Assembly: GCA_937899715.1 (NCBI GenBank)
Contig: CALCNX010000030.1
Location: forward strand, 1 to 64,000
Direction of reading: 5' to 3'
From: an uncultured bacterium
GTDB taxonomy: Bacteria > Bacteroidota > Ignavibacteria > Kapaibacteriales > UBA4661
Length of the DNA stretch: 64,000 nucleotides
Part shown: one piece after another, positions 45,045 through 53,377 of the stretch
How positions within the stretch are numbered: position 1 is the first letter of the stretch
How the letters are laid out: each line of letters opens with the position of its first letter
Notes under the pieces: generated by a model
The model's input: the letters and a program-made list of their open reading frames with translations, nothing else
Told to the model about the DNA's origin: nothing
Databases searched by the model: none
Made by a program: the position numbers and the translations under genes

Positions 45045-46655
45045 TTAGCGTTCCACTAAGTCCATGCGTAGTCGCGTTTCTTCAAGGTCAAGTTCCCGCT
45101 CAATTTTGCGCACAACCTCATCACTTGATTTTCCCTGCTTCCGTAGTTGCTTCACAATATCACGTTCCACGTCCAAAAGTTCAATTTGTAAGGAAATGAA
45201 TTGGTTAAAAATTTCCGTTGGAGTAGAAGAAACACCATTCTCAGCATTGACGGGCGTTAGGGGCAAATCAGTTTTCTGCAAACGATTGTACTTGATTTCA
45301 TATTTGTCCTTGATGCGTGCCAAAATACTCTCGTTGACGAGCGCAAAATTATCTTCAATGTGAGCAATCGAGCCGCTAACCACCTGCATCCGCGTATCGT
45401 ATTCTTCGGCAAGTGGCGAATAAGCGGGCAATTTAAGGCGGCGAATGAGCCATGGTAGCGATAAACCGAGCACAACCAGCGTAAAAATGACAACACAAAA
45501 TGTCAAAAATATGATGAGATTACGATTCGGGAATGGTGTATATCCACCAATGGTAAGCGGAACTGCCAGTGCTGCAGCCATGGAGACTACACCCCGCATG
45601 CCTGACCAGCCAAAGATAACCATATTACGATTGTCAAAGGCTTCTCGTACCCGAATTTTTTTGCTCAGAAGCCTCGGTAATAACGCCGCCGGTACAACCC
45701 AGATAAACCGCACGACTACGACGACAATACTCACCGCAAGCCCATACCAAAGCAGTTCCCAGAACGGCACATCACCCAAACCGTCCAGAACGCGCGGCAA
45801 CTGAAGACCAATCAAAATAAACACCAAACCATTGAGGACAAAAATGAGCATTTCCCACACTGAATAGGTCTGGATACGGGAATTATGTGAAAAGAAGTCT
45901 GCCGAGCGAAACGATAGATATAGTCCCGTTGCCACGACTGCCAGTACCCCCGAAACATGGATGGATTCTGCCAGTAAGTACGATGCGTAGGGCGTAAGCA
46001 CGGTAAGCGTTGTTTCAACGGTCGCGTCGCAAATAAATTTCTCGTGAATGACAAACATAATGTACCCCACCGCAAGCCCAATAGCCACGCCACCCGCTAC
46101 CACCATCGCAAACTGACCACTTGCTTGCCACAGGGAGAACGTGCCGGTCATCACGGCAGCAATGGCGTATTTGTACGCAATGAGTCCGCTTGCGTCATTG
46201 AGAAGGCTTTCGCCCTCCAAGATAGCAATCATGCGAGGATGCAGCCCCAAACCTTTAGTAACGGCGCTAGCAGCAACGGCATCCGGCGGTGAGACAATCG
46301 CACCCAGCAAAAATGCTTCCGCCCAACCCAAGCCCGGAATAAGGAAATGTGCAGCTATACCCACTAAACCGGTGGTGAAAAAGACTAATCCAAAAGCGGC
46401 AAGTGAAATCGGGCGCAGATTTGCCTTGAACTCGTGCCAACTTGTGTACCACGCAGCAGCGTAGAGCAGGGGCGGCAAAAACACCAAAAAGACAATGTTC
46501 GGGTCGAGGACAATCGGTGGAAGATTGGGGATGAGGCTAATCGCCAAGCCAATCAACACGAGTGCAATGGGAAAAGGGAAGCGGATTTTTTCACTCAAGA
46601 CAGCAAGAAACGTTACGCCAAAAAGGAGCATAACGACAATGGCGATGTTTTCCAT
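45045..46655 (-). CDS. Na+/H+ antiporter, CPA1 family
   Basis: The 536-residue protein has about 12 membrane helices. The transport-site motifs SPPDAVAASAV and EGESLLNDASGL, followed by GWSGMRGVVSMAAALAVPLT, are diagnostic of CPA1 (NhaP/NHE-type) exchangers. The C-terminal 130 residues are cytoplasmic and coiled-coil-like (QLRKQGKSSDEVVRKIERE). It should exchange Na+ or K+ for H+ across the inner membrane. Confidence 0.93.
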   Translation of the reverse strand: MENIAIVVMLLFGVTFLAVLSEKIRFPFPIALVLIGLAISLIPNLPPIVLDPNIVFLVFLPPLLYAAAWYTSWHEFKANLRPISLAAFGLVFFTTGLVGIAAHFLIPGLGWAEAFLLGAIVSPPDAVAASAVTKGLGLHPRMIAILEGESLLNDASGLIAYKYAIAAVMTGTFSLWQASGQFAMVVAGGVAIGLAVGYIMFVIHEKFICDATVETTLTVLTPYASYLLAESIHVSGVLAVVATGLYLSFRSADFFSHNSRIQTYSVWEMLIFVLNGLVFILIGLQLPRVLDGLGDVPFWELLWYGLAVSIVVVVVRFIWVVPAALLPRLLSKKIRVREAFDNRNMVIFGWSGMRGVVSMAAALAVPLTIGGYTPFPNRNLIIFLTFCVVIFTLVVLGLSLPWLIRRLKLPAYSPLAEEYDTRMQVVSGSIAHIEDNFALVNESILARIKDKYEIKYNRLQKTDLPLTPVNAENGVSSTPTEIFNQFISLQIELLDVERDIVKQLRKQGKSSDEVVRKIERELDLEETRLRMDLVER

Positions 46656-46803
46656 ACAATTTCCTGAACAATGTGGCGACGGGTGTGGTGTTTCGTAACC
46701 TACAAACCTACTGCATTGGAAGTTTCTCTACAAAACTTTTCCAAGCAAGCGCATAAAATCTTGCTTCTAAAAAAATCTCACCTCAGTTCGCAACAAAAAA
46801 TGC

Positions 46804-46811
46804 TATATTTG
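46804..46811 (+). promoter_or_regulatory. Possible Bacteroidota -7 element (TATATTTG)
   Basis: TATATTTG fits TAnnTTTG and lies 68 bp before the nucleotide-sugar dehydrogenase start. No convincing TTTG is found 19-21 bp upstream, which weakens the call. Confidence 0.3.
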
Positions 46812-46879
46812 CAGCCTGTATGCCAAGCAAAGGCAGGCGTACAGTCCACCATTTTTCTTGAAACTACGTAGAGCATCCG

Positions 46880-48205
46880 ATGAAAGACGCACTCATTAAG
46901 CGCATTGGCGAACGTGATTACACCATTGGTATTGTTGGCTTGGGCTATGTCGGACTACCGCTTCTGGCAGCATTCCACAAGCAGGGCTTTCAGGTTGTGG
47001 GAATTGATATTGACACCGCAAAGATAGAAGCATTCCGAACGGGAACAAGCTACATCAAGCACTTTCCTGCCTCAGAGATGCAGGAATTGAGCGCATCGGA
47101 GCGTGTGCGTGCCACAAACGACTTTGCTATCGTCAGCGATGTGGACGCTGTAGTTCTCTGCGTTCCCACGCCGCTCACGAAGCACCGCGAGCCGGATATG
47201 AGCTATATCATCGGCACATCGAATGCAATCGCTCCGCATCTGAAGCGTGGACAAATCATTATTCTGGAGTCCACGACCTACCCGGGCACAACCGACGAGC
47301 TAATTCGCCCCATCTGCGAAAAGGCTTCAGGACTTGCTTCCGGCAAAGACATTTACTTTGCTTTTAGCCCTGAGCGTGAAGACCCTGGTAATCCAAATTA
47401 CGGCACTGCCACGATTCCGAAGGTCATCGGCGGCGATGGCGAGGATGCGCTGGACATAGCAGAGGCGCTGTATTCTGCAGCTATCGTCAAGACGGTGCGC
47501 GTCTCGAATCCCAAAACTGCCGAAGCCGTCAAACTTCTCGAAAATATTTTCCGCTCCGTCAATATTGCTCTTGTGAATGAACTGAAATTGGTTTTTCATG
47601 CGATGGGAATTGATGTGCACGAAGTGATTGAAGCCGCTAAAACAAAGCCATTCGGCTTTATGGCGTTTTATCCGGGTCCGGGCTTGGGCGGGCACTGCAT
47701 TCCGATTGACCCGTTTTATCTGACGTGGAAAGCACGGGAGTTTGGCTTACACACACGCTTCATTGAGCTTGCGGGTGAGGTGAATACTGCCATGCCGCAG
47801 TTTGTTCTCCGCCGCACGATTGAAGCCCTCAATCACAAGAAGAAGTGCATGAACGGCAGCCGTATTCTTTGCTTGGGGCTTGCATACAAGCCAAATGTGG
47901 ACGATATGCGCGAGTCGCCGACCTTTGCGATTATGGATTTGCTTCAGCACGAGAAAGCAATTGTTGATTTTTACGACCCCTACATTCCCACAATCCCGCC
48001 CACCCGCGAGCATGGCGCTTGGACGGGCAAAGAATCCGTCCAATGGCGTAAAGACGTGATTTCCGGCTACGATGCGGTAGTAATTGTTACCAATCATAAA
48101 TCCGTCAACTACGCCGAACTGTTGGAATGGTGCGATACCGTCATTGACACGCGCAATGCCCTGAACGGCATGAACGCAGCCGCAGAGCAAGTCTGGAAAG
48201 CGTAA
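46880..48205 (+). CDS. UDP-sugar 6-dehydrogenase (WbpA/WecC-like)
   Basis: The 441-residue enzyme oxidises a UDP-hexose C6 to a uronic acid with NAD. The NAD loop GLGYVGLP is at residues 20-27, STTYPGTTDE and FSPEREDPG follow, and the catalytic Cys273 lies in GPGLGGHCIPIDPFY. The C-terminal UDP-binding domain has CLGLAYKPNVDDMRESP. The pattern fits UDP-N-acetylglucosamine or GalNAc dehydrogenases more than UDP-glucose dehydrogenase. It probably supplies uronate sugars to the glycan clusters in this window. Confidence 0.9.
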   Translation: MKDALIKRIGERDYTIGIVGLGYVGLPLLAAFHKQGFQVVGIDIDTAKIEAFRTGTSYIKHFPASEMQELSASERVRATNDFAIVSDVDAVVLCVPTPLTKHREPDMSYIIGTSNAIAPHLKRGQIIILESTTYPGTTDELIRPICEKASGLASGKDIYFAFSPEREDPGNPNYGTATIPKVIGGDGEDALDIAEALYSAAIVKTVRVSNPKTAEAVKLLENIFRSVNIALVNELKLVFHAMGIDVHEVIEAAKTKPFGFMAFYPGPGLGGHCIPIDPFYLTWKAREFGLHTRFIELAGEVNTAMPQFVLRRTIEALNHKKKCMNGSRILCLGLAYKPNVDDMRESPTFAIMDLLQHEKAIVDFYDPYIPTIPPTREHGAWTGKESVQWRKDVISGYDAVVIVTNHKSVNYAELLEWCDTVIDTRNALNGMNAAAEQVWKA

Positions 48206-48222
48206 GTGTACGGTGTCCAATT

Positions 48223-49467
48223 ATGCATATTATTCACGTTCTATCGCCTTGGCTTCTCAGAAGCGCCTTTATCTGCTTTCTGCTGCAAGCCTTGACTGGT
48301 GCTCTGCTCACGCTGCATTACGAACCGTCCCTGCGCCCAGCTATGACCGAAAGTGGTAAGCCGATTGTCATGCTGGAGATGATGAAATCCTTACGCTACA
48401 AGCCCACGCAAACTCGCTACAACGCTCACGATGTACTTTTTGCCGAATACGACACCGCCGCAAAAGCGCCATTCTATGCACCCGACACGCTGCGGTTTCT
48501 GACTCGTATTCTTGCTCATTCAACTTCAGTAATTCTTCCCAATGCCGCCTATTACAGCGTAGAGCAAGGTATTATGCGCTCGGCAGATTTTGGCGTGCTG
48601 ATGCGTGGCGTTCATTCTGCGGTGGCGAATCTGACGATTCTTGTTTTTGCACTCTGGCTCGGTGCGGGCATTTTTTCAGGGACTTATGCTCAAATGCGCA
48701 TTCGGTCTTGGTTGACAGGTCTTGTTCTCTTTGCCCTCACCTTCGGAACAGGCATTGTGGGTTATATTCTCCCGATGAACGTACGCAGCCTGACTGCGCT
48801 CACCATATTGCTTTCCACACTTGAATCTACACCACTTTTGGGCAAATGGCTTGCGGGCATAATGCGTGGTGCTTCTACGATTTCTTCTCCAACTCTGGTG
48901 CGTCTGTACGCTCTGCATATTCTTCTCGTGCCCGCAGTGCTGACAGCGTGTTGGTATGCGCTTCGTAGGCAGGTAATCAAGCGTGAGGAGTGGGCACGGC
49001 TTCTCATTATCGGCGTTGGAATCGTGTGGCTGTGTGTGGTCATGGCTTGCATAATCACTCCCGCTTCGCAAACAGCACTCGGCACTCCGGCAGATTTTAC
49101 TACAGTTTTTTCAGCGCCGCAGAACGCACAACCCGAATGGTACGCGCTCGGCATAGCCGCACTGATGAGAATTTTTCCTGCGTGGAGCGTAATTGCCGGA
49201 TTACTTGCGTGGCTATTGGCAACAATGGCATTACCACTCGTGGAAAAAAGGTCGGCACAAAGCACGACTATTCTTCGAGGCACGGTTGGTGCTTTCTTTG
49301 TGGGAATTTCCGCATTAACGCTTTGGCAAGTGCAGTGGTACGAATTTCCAGCACTCGCACTTTCAGAGGAGAACCTTGAAACTATCATCGTCGTCAGCAT
49401 TTTGAGCGGTATTCTTGCGGGGACATTGATAGCTTGGTTACGGCAGAAAGCGTGGCAAATCATATAG
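48223..49467 (+). CDS. Divergent cytochrome b lacking one heme-ligand pair
   Basis: The 414-residue protein aligns through its length with cytochrome b of bc complexes: helix A LLQALTGALLTLHYEPS, helix B MRGVHSAVANLT (His131), GTGIVGYILPMNVRSLTALT, helix D RLYALHILLVP (His232) and the Qo motif PEWY (304-307). The ligands 14 residues after each His are changed: Trp145 instead of His on helix B, and Ala246/Leu247 instead of His on helix D. Thus the P-side heme (bL) site remains, and the N-side heme (bH) site is missing. No Rieske or cytochrome c gene is nearby. The loop between helices A and B is long, about 90 residues. Confidence 0.75.
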   Translation: MHIIHVLSPWLLRSAFICFLLQALTGALLTLHYEPSLRPAMTESGKPIVMLEMMKSLRYKPTQTRYNAHDVLFAEYDTAAKAPFYAPDTLRFLTRILAHSTSVILPNAAYYSVEQGIMRSADFGVLMRGVHSAVANLTILVFALWLGAGIFSGTYAQMRIRSWLTGLVLFALTFGTGIVGYILPMNVRSLTALTILLSTLESTPLLGKWLAGIMRGASTISSPTLVRLYALHILLVPAVLTACWYALRRQVIKREEWARLLIIGVGIVWLCVVMACIITPASQTALGTPADFTTVFSAPQNAQPEWYALGIAALMRIFPAWSVIAGLLAWLLATMALPLVEKRSAQSTTILRGTVGAFFVGISALTLWQVQWYEFPALALSEENLETIIVVSILSGILAGTLIAWLRQKAWQII

Positions 49468-49468
49468 C

Positions 49469-49498
49469 GCTTCTGCTGAATTTGCTTCTGTTGAATTT
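49469..49498 (+). repeat. 15-bp tandem duplication after the cytochrome b gene
   Basis: Two adjacent copies, GCTTCTGCTGAATTT and GCTTCTGTTGAATTT, differ at one base. They begin two bases after the stop codon and end at the putative sufE promoter. Confidence 0.6.
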
Positions 49499-49530
49499 CT
49501 TGATTGTCTAATGCGAATACCATAGATTTG
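49499..49530 (+). promoter_or_regulatory. Likely Bacteroidota-type promoter of the SufE gene cluster
   Basis: CTTG at 49499-49502 (one mismatch to the -33 TTTG) and TAGATTTG at 49523-49530 (matching TAnnTTTG) are separated by 20 bp, the preferred spacing. The SufE start lies 92 bp downstream. Confidence 0.5.
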
Positions 49531-49622
49531 CTTGCGAAGAATAATGGTATCAATGAATAATGCCATCAGGTAAACTTTTCTATACGATACCTTTTGTTTT
49601 GACACAATTTTGTTCTGATACC

Positions 49623-50054
49623 ATGACTATCACCGAGACACAAGACGCGATTGTCCAAGACTTTGCTGATTTCACCGAGTGGGAAGACAAGTATGCGCAC
49701 ATTATTGCGCTGGGGCGAAAACTCGCGCCATTTCCCGAAGAACATCGTACGGACGATAACAAAGTTCGCGGCTGTCAGTCGCAGGTCTGGCTTCATGCCA
49801 CGCTCAAGGATGGACTCGTCGTCTTTGAAGGCGATTCCGATGCGACTATCGTCAAAGGTTTGGTATCACTGGCGTTAGAAGTATATTCGGGGCGCACTCC
49901 GCAGGAAATTTTGCAGACGGAACCGGATTTTATGAAAAAAATCGGTTTGGATACCCATCTTTCACCCACGAGAACGAACGGTTTTGCGTCTATGATAAAA
50001 AAAATTAAAATGTATGCGCTGGGCTTTTCCATGATTATGAGTCAACAGGCATAG
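49623..50054 (+). CDS. sufE: SufE-family cysteine desulfurase activator
   Basis: The 143-residue protein has the SufE core: FTEWEDKYAHIIALGRKL, EHRTDDNKVRGCQSQVWL with the sulfur-accepting Cys, and SGRTPQEILQTEPDFMKKIGL. It takes persulfide sulfur from SufS for Fe-S assembly. The ATG at 49623 gives the normal SufE length; an upstream ATG-like start at 49560 adds a hydrophobic leader not seen in the family. SufT follows 21 bp downstream. Confidence 0.93.
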   Translation: MTITETQDAIVQDFADFTEWEDKYAHIIALGRKLAPFPEEHRTDDNKVRGCQSQVWLHATLKDGLVVFEGDSDATIVKGLVSLALEVYSGRTPQEILQTEPDFMKKIGLDTHLSPTRTNGFASMIKKIKMYALGFSMIMSQQA

Positions 50055-50075
50055 ACACCACAGCACACAATTACT

Positions 50076-50405
50076 ATGAAATTTGTCAATCACGGCACGA
50101 TACCGGATATGGAAGACCGCATCGTGAGCGCTCTGAAGACCTGCTATGATCCCGAAATTCCGGTGGATATTTACGAGCTTGGACTTATTTACACAGTCGA
50201 AGTCAACCCAGACAACAGTGTGAATGTCGAAATGACACTGACTTCGCCCAGTTGCCCTGCTGCCGGAACGCTTCCCGGCGATGTGGAAGAGCGCGTGAAA
50301 TCTATCGAAGGCGTTCCCGGCGCGCTGGTGGATGTCGTTTTTGAGCCGACGTGGGAAAAATCCATGATGTCCGAAATTGCGAATCTTGAATTGGGATTCA
50401 TGTAG
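50076..50405 (+). CDS. SufT/MIP18-type Fe-S assembly protein (DUF59)
   Basis: The 109-residue protein has the MIP18/DUF59 core CYDPEIPVDIYELGLIYTV, VEMTLTSPSCPAAGTLPGDV with the conserved Cys, and GVPGALVDVVFEPTW. Family members aid maturation of Fe-S proteins. Adjacency to sufE and a ferredoxin supports that role. Confidence 0.9.
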   Translation: MKFVNHGTIPDMEDRIVSALKTCYDPEIPVDIYELGLIYTVEVNPDNSVNVEMTLTSPSCPAAGTLPGDVEERVKSIEGVPGALVDVVFEPTWEKSMMSEIANLELGFM

Positions 50406-50531
50406 AATCGTTGTCTGTTTCTTCATTTTCAAAATCCATGATGAATTCAAAGAGCAAATTCAGGTACAATGAATCGCCGCGATTTTCGTAGTTTTGTACT
50501 CCAAACAACAACGTTCTGCAACATACCTCAG

Positions 50532-50559
50532 AACCACTAACTTAGAACTTCTAACTGAA
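50532..50559 (+). repeat. Heptamer-type short tandem repeat in the ferredoxin leader
   Basis: Four 7-mers each starting AAC (AACCACT, AACTTAG, AACTTCT, AACTGAA) end five bases before the ferredoxin ATG. No Shine-Dalgarno sequence is seen. Confidence 0.5.
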
Positions 50560-50564
50560 ACTCC

Positions 50565-50843
50565 ATGTCCCGTTCCGTCACCGTCATTCTCTACGGCAAA
50601 AAAAGTGTTATTTCCGTTGAAGAAAGTGAATCAATTCTCGAAGCAGCTATTCGCCAGAATCTCGACCCGCCATATGCCTGTCAAATCGGCTCGTGCTGCA
50701 CCTGCCGCGCAAAAAAACTCTCCGGTGATGTCGTCATGGACGACCGCGAGGCGCTGACCGATGAAGAAATCGCTGACGGCTATGTGCTAACCTGCCAGTC
50801 GCATCCAACAACTGACGATGTTTCCGTGGATTATGATGGATAA
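50565..50843 (+). CDS. 2Fe-2S plant-type ferredoxin
   Basis: The 92-residue protein has the plant-type 2Fe-2S ligands C-x4-C-x2-C in CQIGSCCTC and the fourth Cys in VLTCQSHP. It resembles the ferredoxin domains of phenylacetyl-CoA epoxidase reductase (PaaE) and similar monooxygenase reductases, but stands alone. Its partner is unknown. It is probably matured by the upstream Suf proteins. Confidence 0.9.
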   Translation: MSRSVTVILYGKKSVISVEESESILEAAIRQNLDPPYACQIGSCCTCRAKKLSGDVVMDDREALTDEEIADGYVLTCQSHPTTDDVSVDYDG

Positions 50844-51345
50844 ATTGTTCTTTCGTAGTATAAGCATCGCCATTCTCCTTCTTGGCGTAAGCGCTTGTGC
50901 GCCGTCCTACCGCATTGTGCAAGACGATATTGCACGTGCAGTGGTAGGGCGCTTAACATGGCGCGAATGGCAACGCGAAGCAGAGTGGAAGCTCTATGCG
51001 GATTCCACCTACAAGCCGGATGCCGCTACGGTAAAAAAACTTTCGGGTTTGATAACGCCGAATATATCTTTCCGTCTCATTGCGGGAACATGGTGCGACG
51101 ACAGCCGCGAGGAGATGCCGCGCCTCTTTCCTTTACTTACAGCCATTGGCGTTAATACTGATGCTGTTGAAATGTGGGGCGTGAACCGTTCTAAACGCGA
51201 ACCTGCCGAAGCCGTGCGGACAAATGTAATAGAATATGTCCCGACGCTCATTGTATTGCGTAACGGCAAAGAAATCGGTCGCATTGTGGAACATCCCAAA
51301 GCAAGCTGGGAGGCGGACTTGGCGGTAATTCTTCAGCAACAATAG
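50836..51345 (+). CDS. Thioredoxin-fold lipoprotein with CxxS active site
   Basis: The 169-residue protein has a lipoprotein signal (ISIAILLLGVSAC, lipid Cys at about residue 21) and a thioredoxin-like fold with GTWCDDSREEMPRLFPLL and the cis-Pro loop EYVPTLIVLRNGKEIGRI. The active site is WCDDS: only the first Cys is present, so it cannot form an internal disulfide and may act as an isomerase-like or monothiol protein. The start overlaps the ferredoxin end by eight bases; ATGs at 50818 and 50833 are alternatives. Confidence 0.75.
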   Translation: MDKLFFRSISIAILLLGVSACAPSYRIVQDDIARAVVGRLTWREWQREAEWKLYADSTYKPDAATVKKLSGLITPNISFRLIAGTWCDDSREEMPRLFPLLTAIGVNTDAVEMWGVNRSKREPAEAVRTNVIEYVPTLIVLRNGKEIGRIVEHPKASWEADLAVILQQQ

Positions 51346-51402
51346 AAATTTTTCTCGCAACAAATTTTCCTCATATTTTTTTACTCGTTTAGGAGTTTAC
51401 CA

Positions 51403-52029
51403 ATGGCTTACGAATGGAAATTCAACCCGCGTCCGTACTCGGATGAAGAAGCAAAAACATTGCTGAAAGACCTACTTTCAACCGAAACGACTGACTGGCA
51501 CTACAACACGCACCACAAGGGCTATGTTACCTTTTTGAACAAAATTGAGGCAGGTTTGCCGAATGCAGACAAAGCCAGTGCAAATGGTAACTGGTCGGAC
51601 TTCGGTGAACTGAAGCGTCGCCAGACATGGAACCACGCCGGTACGGTCTTGCATGACGTGTACTGGGAAGTTTTGGGCGGCGACGGCGACCCCGCGAAGG
51701 GCAAAGAGGTCGTTGCGGCGATTGAAAAAGAATTTGGCTCGCTGGACGCATGGAAAGCTGACTTCAAGGCAACAGCAATTGCGACGAAATTGTCGGGCTG
51801 GAGCGTCTTGACGCTTGACCAACTCTACAGTGGTCGCCTGCTGAATGTGCTTGTGGACGAGCACCACTACGGCGCGATTTGGGGCGGTATTCCGCTTATT
51901 TCGTGTGATATGTTTGAGCACGCCTACTACCACAAAGATGGTCCGGCACGCGCAAAATATCTTGATAATTTCTTTGCAAACCTCCACTGGGAGCGTATCA
52001 ACGCTCGTTATACGAAATTTGCAAAATAA
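51403..52029 (+). CDS. Fe/Mn-type superoxide dismutase
   Basis: The 208-residue enzyme has the metal ligands in WHYNTHHKGYV, VLHDVYWEVL and CDMFEHAYYHKD (Asp and His). The last motif is DMFEHAYY instead of the usual DVWEHAYY, and HDVYW departs from the E. coli NHTFYW, so it belongs to a divergent branch. Metal preference cannot be inferred safely. It is one of the few genes here with a clear Shine-Dalgarno (AGGAG, 7 bases before ATG), suggesting high expression. A terminator follows. Confidence 0.9.
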   Translation: MAYEWKFNPRPYSDEEAKTLLKDLLSTETTDWHYNTHHKGYVTFLNKIEAGLPNADKASANGNWSDFGELKRRQTWNHAGTVLHDVYWEVLGGDGDPAKGKEVVAAIEKEFGSLDAWKADFKATAIATKLSGWSVLTLDQLYSGRLLNVLVDEHHYGAIWGGIPLISCDMFEHAYYHKDGPARAKYLDNFFANLHWERINARYTKFAK

Positions 52030-52054
52030 TTGTGGCAATAAAGCGTTTGTACAG

Positions 52055-52097
52055 CAAGGGAGCAGCAAGCAATGGTGCGCTGCTCCCTTGTTTGTTC
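52055..52097 (+). terminator. Strong terminator after superoxide dismutase
   Basis: A 12-bp stem (CAAGGGAGCAGC at 52055-52066 with GCTGCTCCCTTG at 52079-52090) is followed by TTTGTTCT. Confidence 0.75.
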
Positions 52098-52166
52098 TAC
52101 GAAAAATGCGTAGTTTCCTTTGCACGCGATTTTCACGATTTTTTATAGAAAGAGCAGAGAGGCATT

Positions 52167-52694
52167 ATGGATACCGTAGCAGAACTTGAACTCCTTGAAG
52201 ATAAGGCTCTATCTCATAATGGAGTGTATTCGACGGCGGCGGATGAAGCCGAACATTATTTTTATGAACGAGGAAAACCCATGCCAAGTATAAATCACTC
52301 AATTGTTCAAATGCTTATCGGTGCGGTGTTGCTCCGCGATGAACGTTATACCGTCGCATCGGAACTGGCTCTGGACTTAAACGGCTGGAAATCCACGCCC
52401 GATATTGTTGTTTATCCGTACCGCACCATTGACTGGCTGCACGATGAAGTCCGCTCTACCGAGCCACCATTGCTGACAATAGAGATAGTATCGCCCTCGC
52501 AGAATGTGATAGACCTTGTAGAAAAAGCAGAAAAATATCTTGCAAACGGCGTACAGTCAGCTTGGGTCGTGCAACCCTCACTCCGCCTGATAAGCGTTTT
52601 GACCAACGGCGCACAGCCTACGACATATACCTCTGGCACACTGACCGACACCAAGCTCGGTCTCACACTTCAAATGGAAGAGATTTTTCGCTAA
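52167..52694 (+). CDS. Uma2-family PD-(D/E)xK nuclease-like protein
   Basis: The 175-residue protein has the Uma2/DUF820 core: the Asp in KSTPDIVVYP, the Glu in LLTIEIVSPSQ and the Lys in VEKAEKYLANGVQSAWVV form the PD-(D/E)xK-like set. Cellular role is unknown; copies are numerous in cyanobacteria and FCB bacteria. It lies 12 bp before the Lon-N gene. Confidence 0.82.
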   Translation: MDTVAELELLEDKALSHNGVYSTAADEAEHYFYERGKPMPSINHSIVQMLIGAVLLRDERYTVASELALDLNGWKSTPDIVVYPYRTIDWLHDEVRSTEPPLLTIEIVSPSQNVIDLVEKAEKYLANGVQSAWVVQPSLRLISVLTNGAQPTTYTSGTLTDTKLGLTLQMEEIFR

Positions 52695-52706
52695 CCCTTA
52701 CTTTTT

Positions 52707-53345
52707 ATGGAAAAAATCGGTTTATTCCCGCTCAATATCGTGGTCTTTCCTGAGTCCGCCGTTCCACTGCATATTTTCGAGCCGCGTTACAAAGAGCTTG
52801 TTAATACGGCGCTGGACGGGCACAAAGATTTCGGTATCAATCTTGTTGACTCCGCACGCCTGTACCAAACAGGTTGTACGGTGGAGGTAAGTGAGATTTC
52901 GCGCCGTTATCCCGATGGTCGCCTTGACGTGATTGTAACGGGCAAACAGCGTTACACACTGCGTTCACTGCGCGAGGGTGAGGAATTGTACTATGTCGGT
53001 ATTGTGGACTATTTTGGTGATGACGATGATGAACCTGTCGATACGATTCTCCGTGCTGAGTGCATTACGCTGTACAACGAGCTTATCGAAATTGTCTATC
53101 CGGGTGCTGCTGCCGAGTATGTACTGGATGTTATTAGTGATGCGGTTGCATCATTCGTGATTGCTCAAAAGGCAGGCTTGGATATTCTTCGCAAGCAAGA
53201 GCTTCTCGAAATTCGCTCCGAAAATCGGCGGCTGGAAATTCTGCAAGAGTATATGGAGCGCCTGCTACCTGACCTCCGAGAAAAACGCCGCTTACAAGAT
53301 GTCGTGATGAGCGACGGCTATATTCCGAATCATAACAAAAAATAA
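52707..53345 (+). CDS. Lon substrate-binding (LAN) domain protein
   Basis: The 212-residue protein starts with the Lon N-domain fold (IGLFPLNIVVFPESAVPLHIFEPRYKEL), continues with RRYPDGRLDVIVTGKQRY, and ends in a helical part. There is no ATPase or protease domain, so it is the stand-alone LON-N family, thought to bind unfolded or regulatory protein segments. The TATTTT-rich leader lacks Shine-Dalgarno. Confidence 0.88.
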   Translation: MEKIGLFPLNIVVFPESAVPLHIFEPRYKELVNTALDGHKDFGINLVDSARLYQTGCTVEVSEISRRYPDGRLDVIVTGKQRYTLRSLREGEELYYVGIVDYFGDDDDEPVDTILRAECITLYNELIEIVYPGAAAEYVLDVISDAVASFVIAQKAGLDILRKQELLEIRSENRRLEILQEYMERLLPDLREKRRLQDVVMSDGYIPNHNKK

Positions 53346-53377
53346 GACTCGTTATTACTTCTCCCCTCCTTGCTGCT

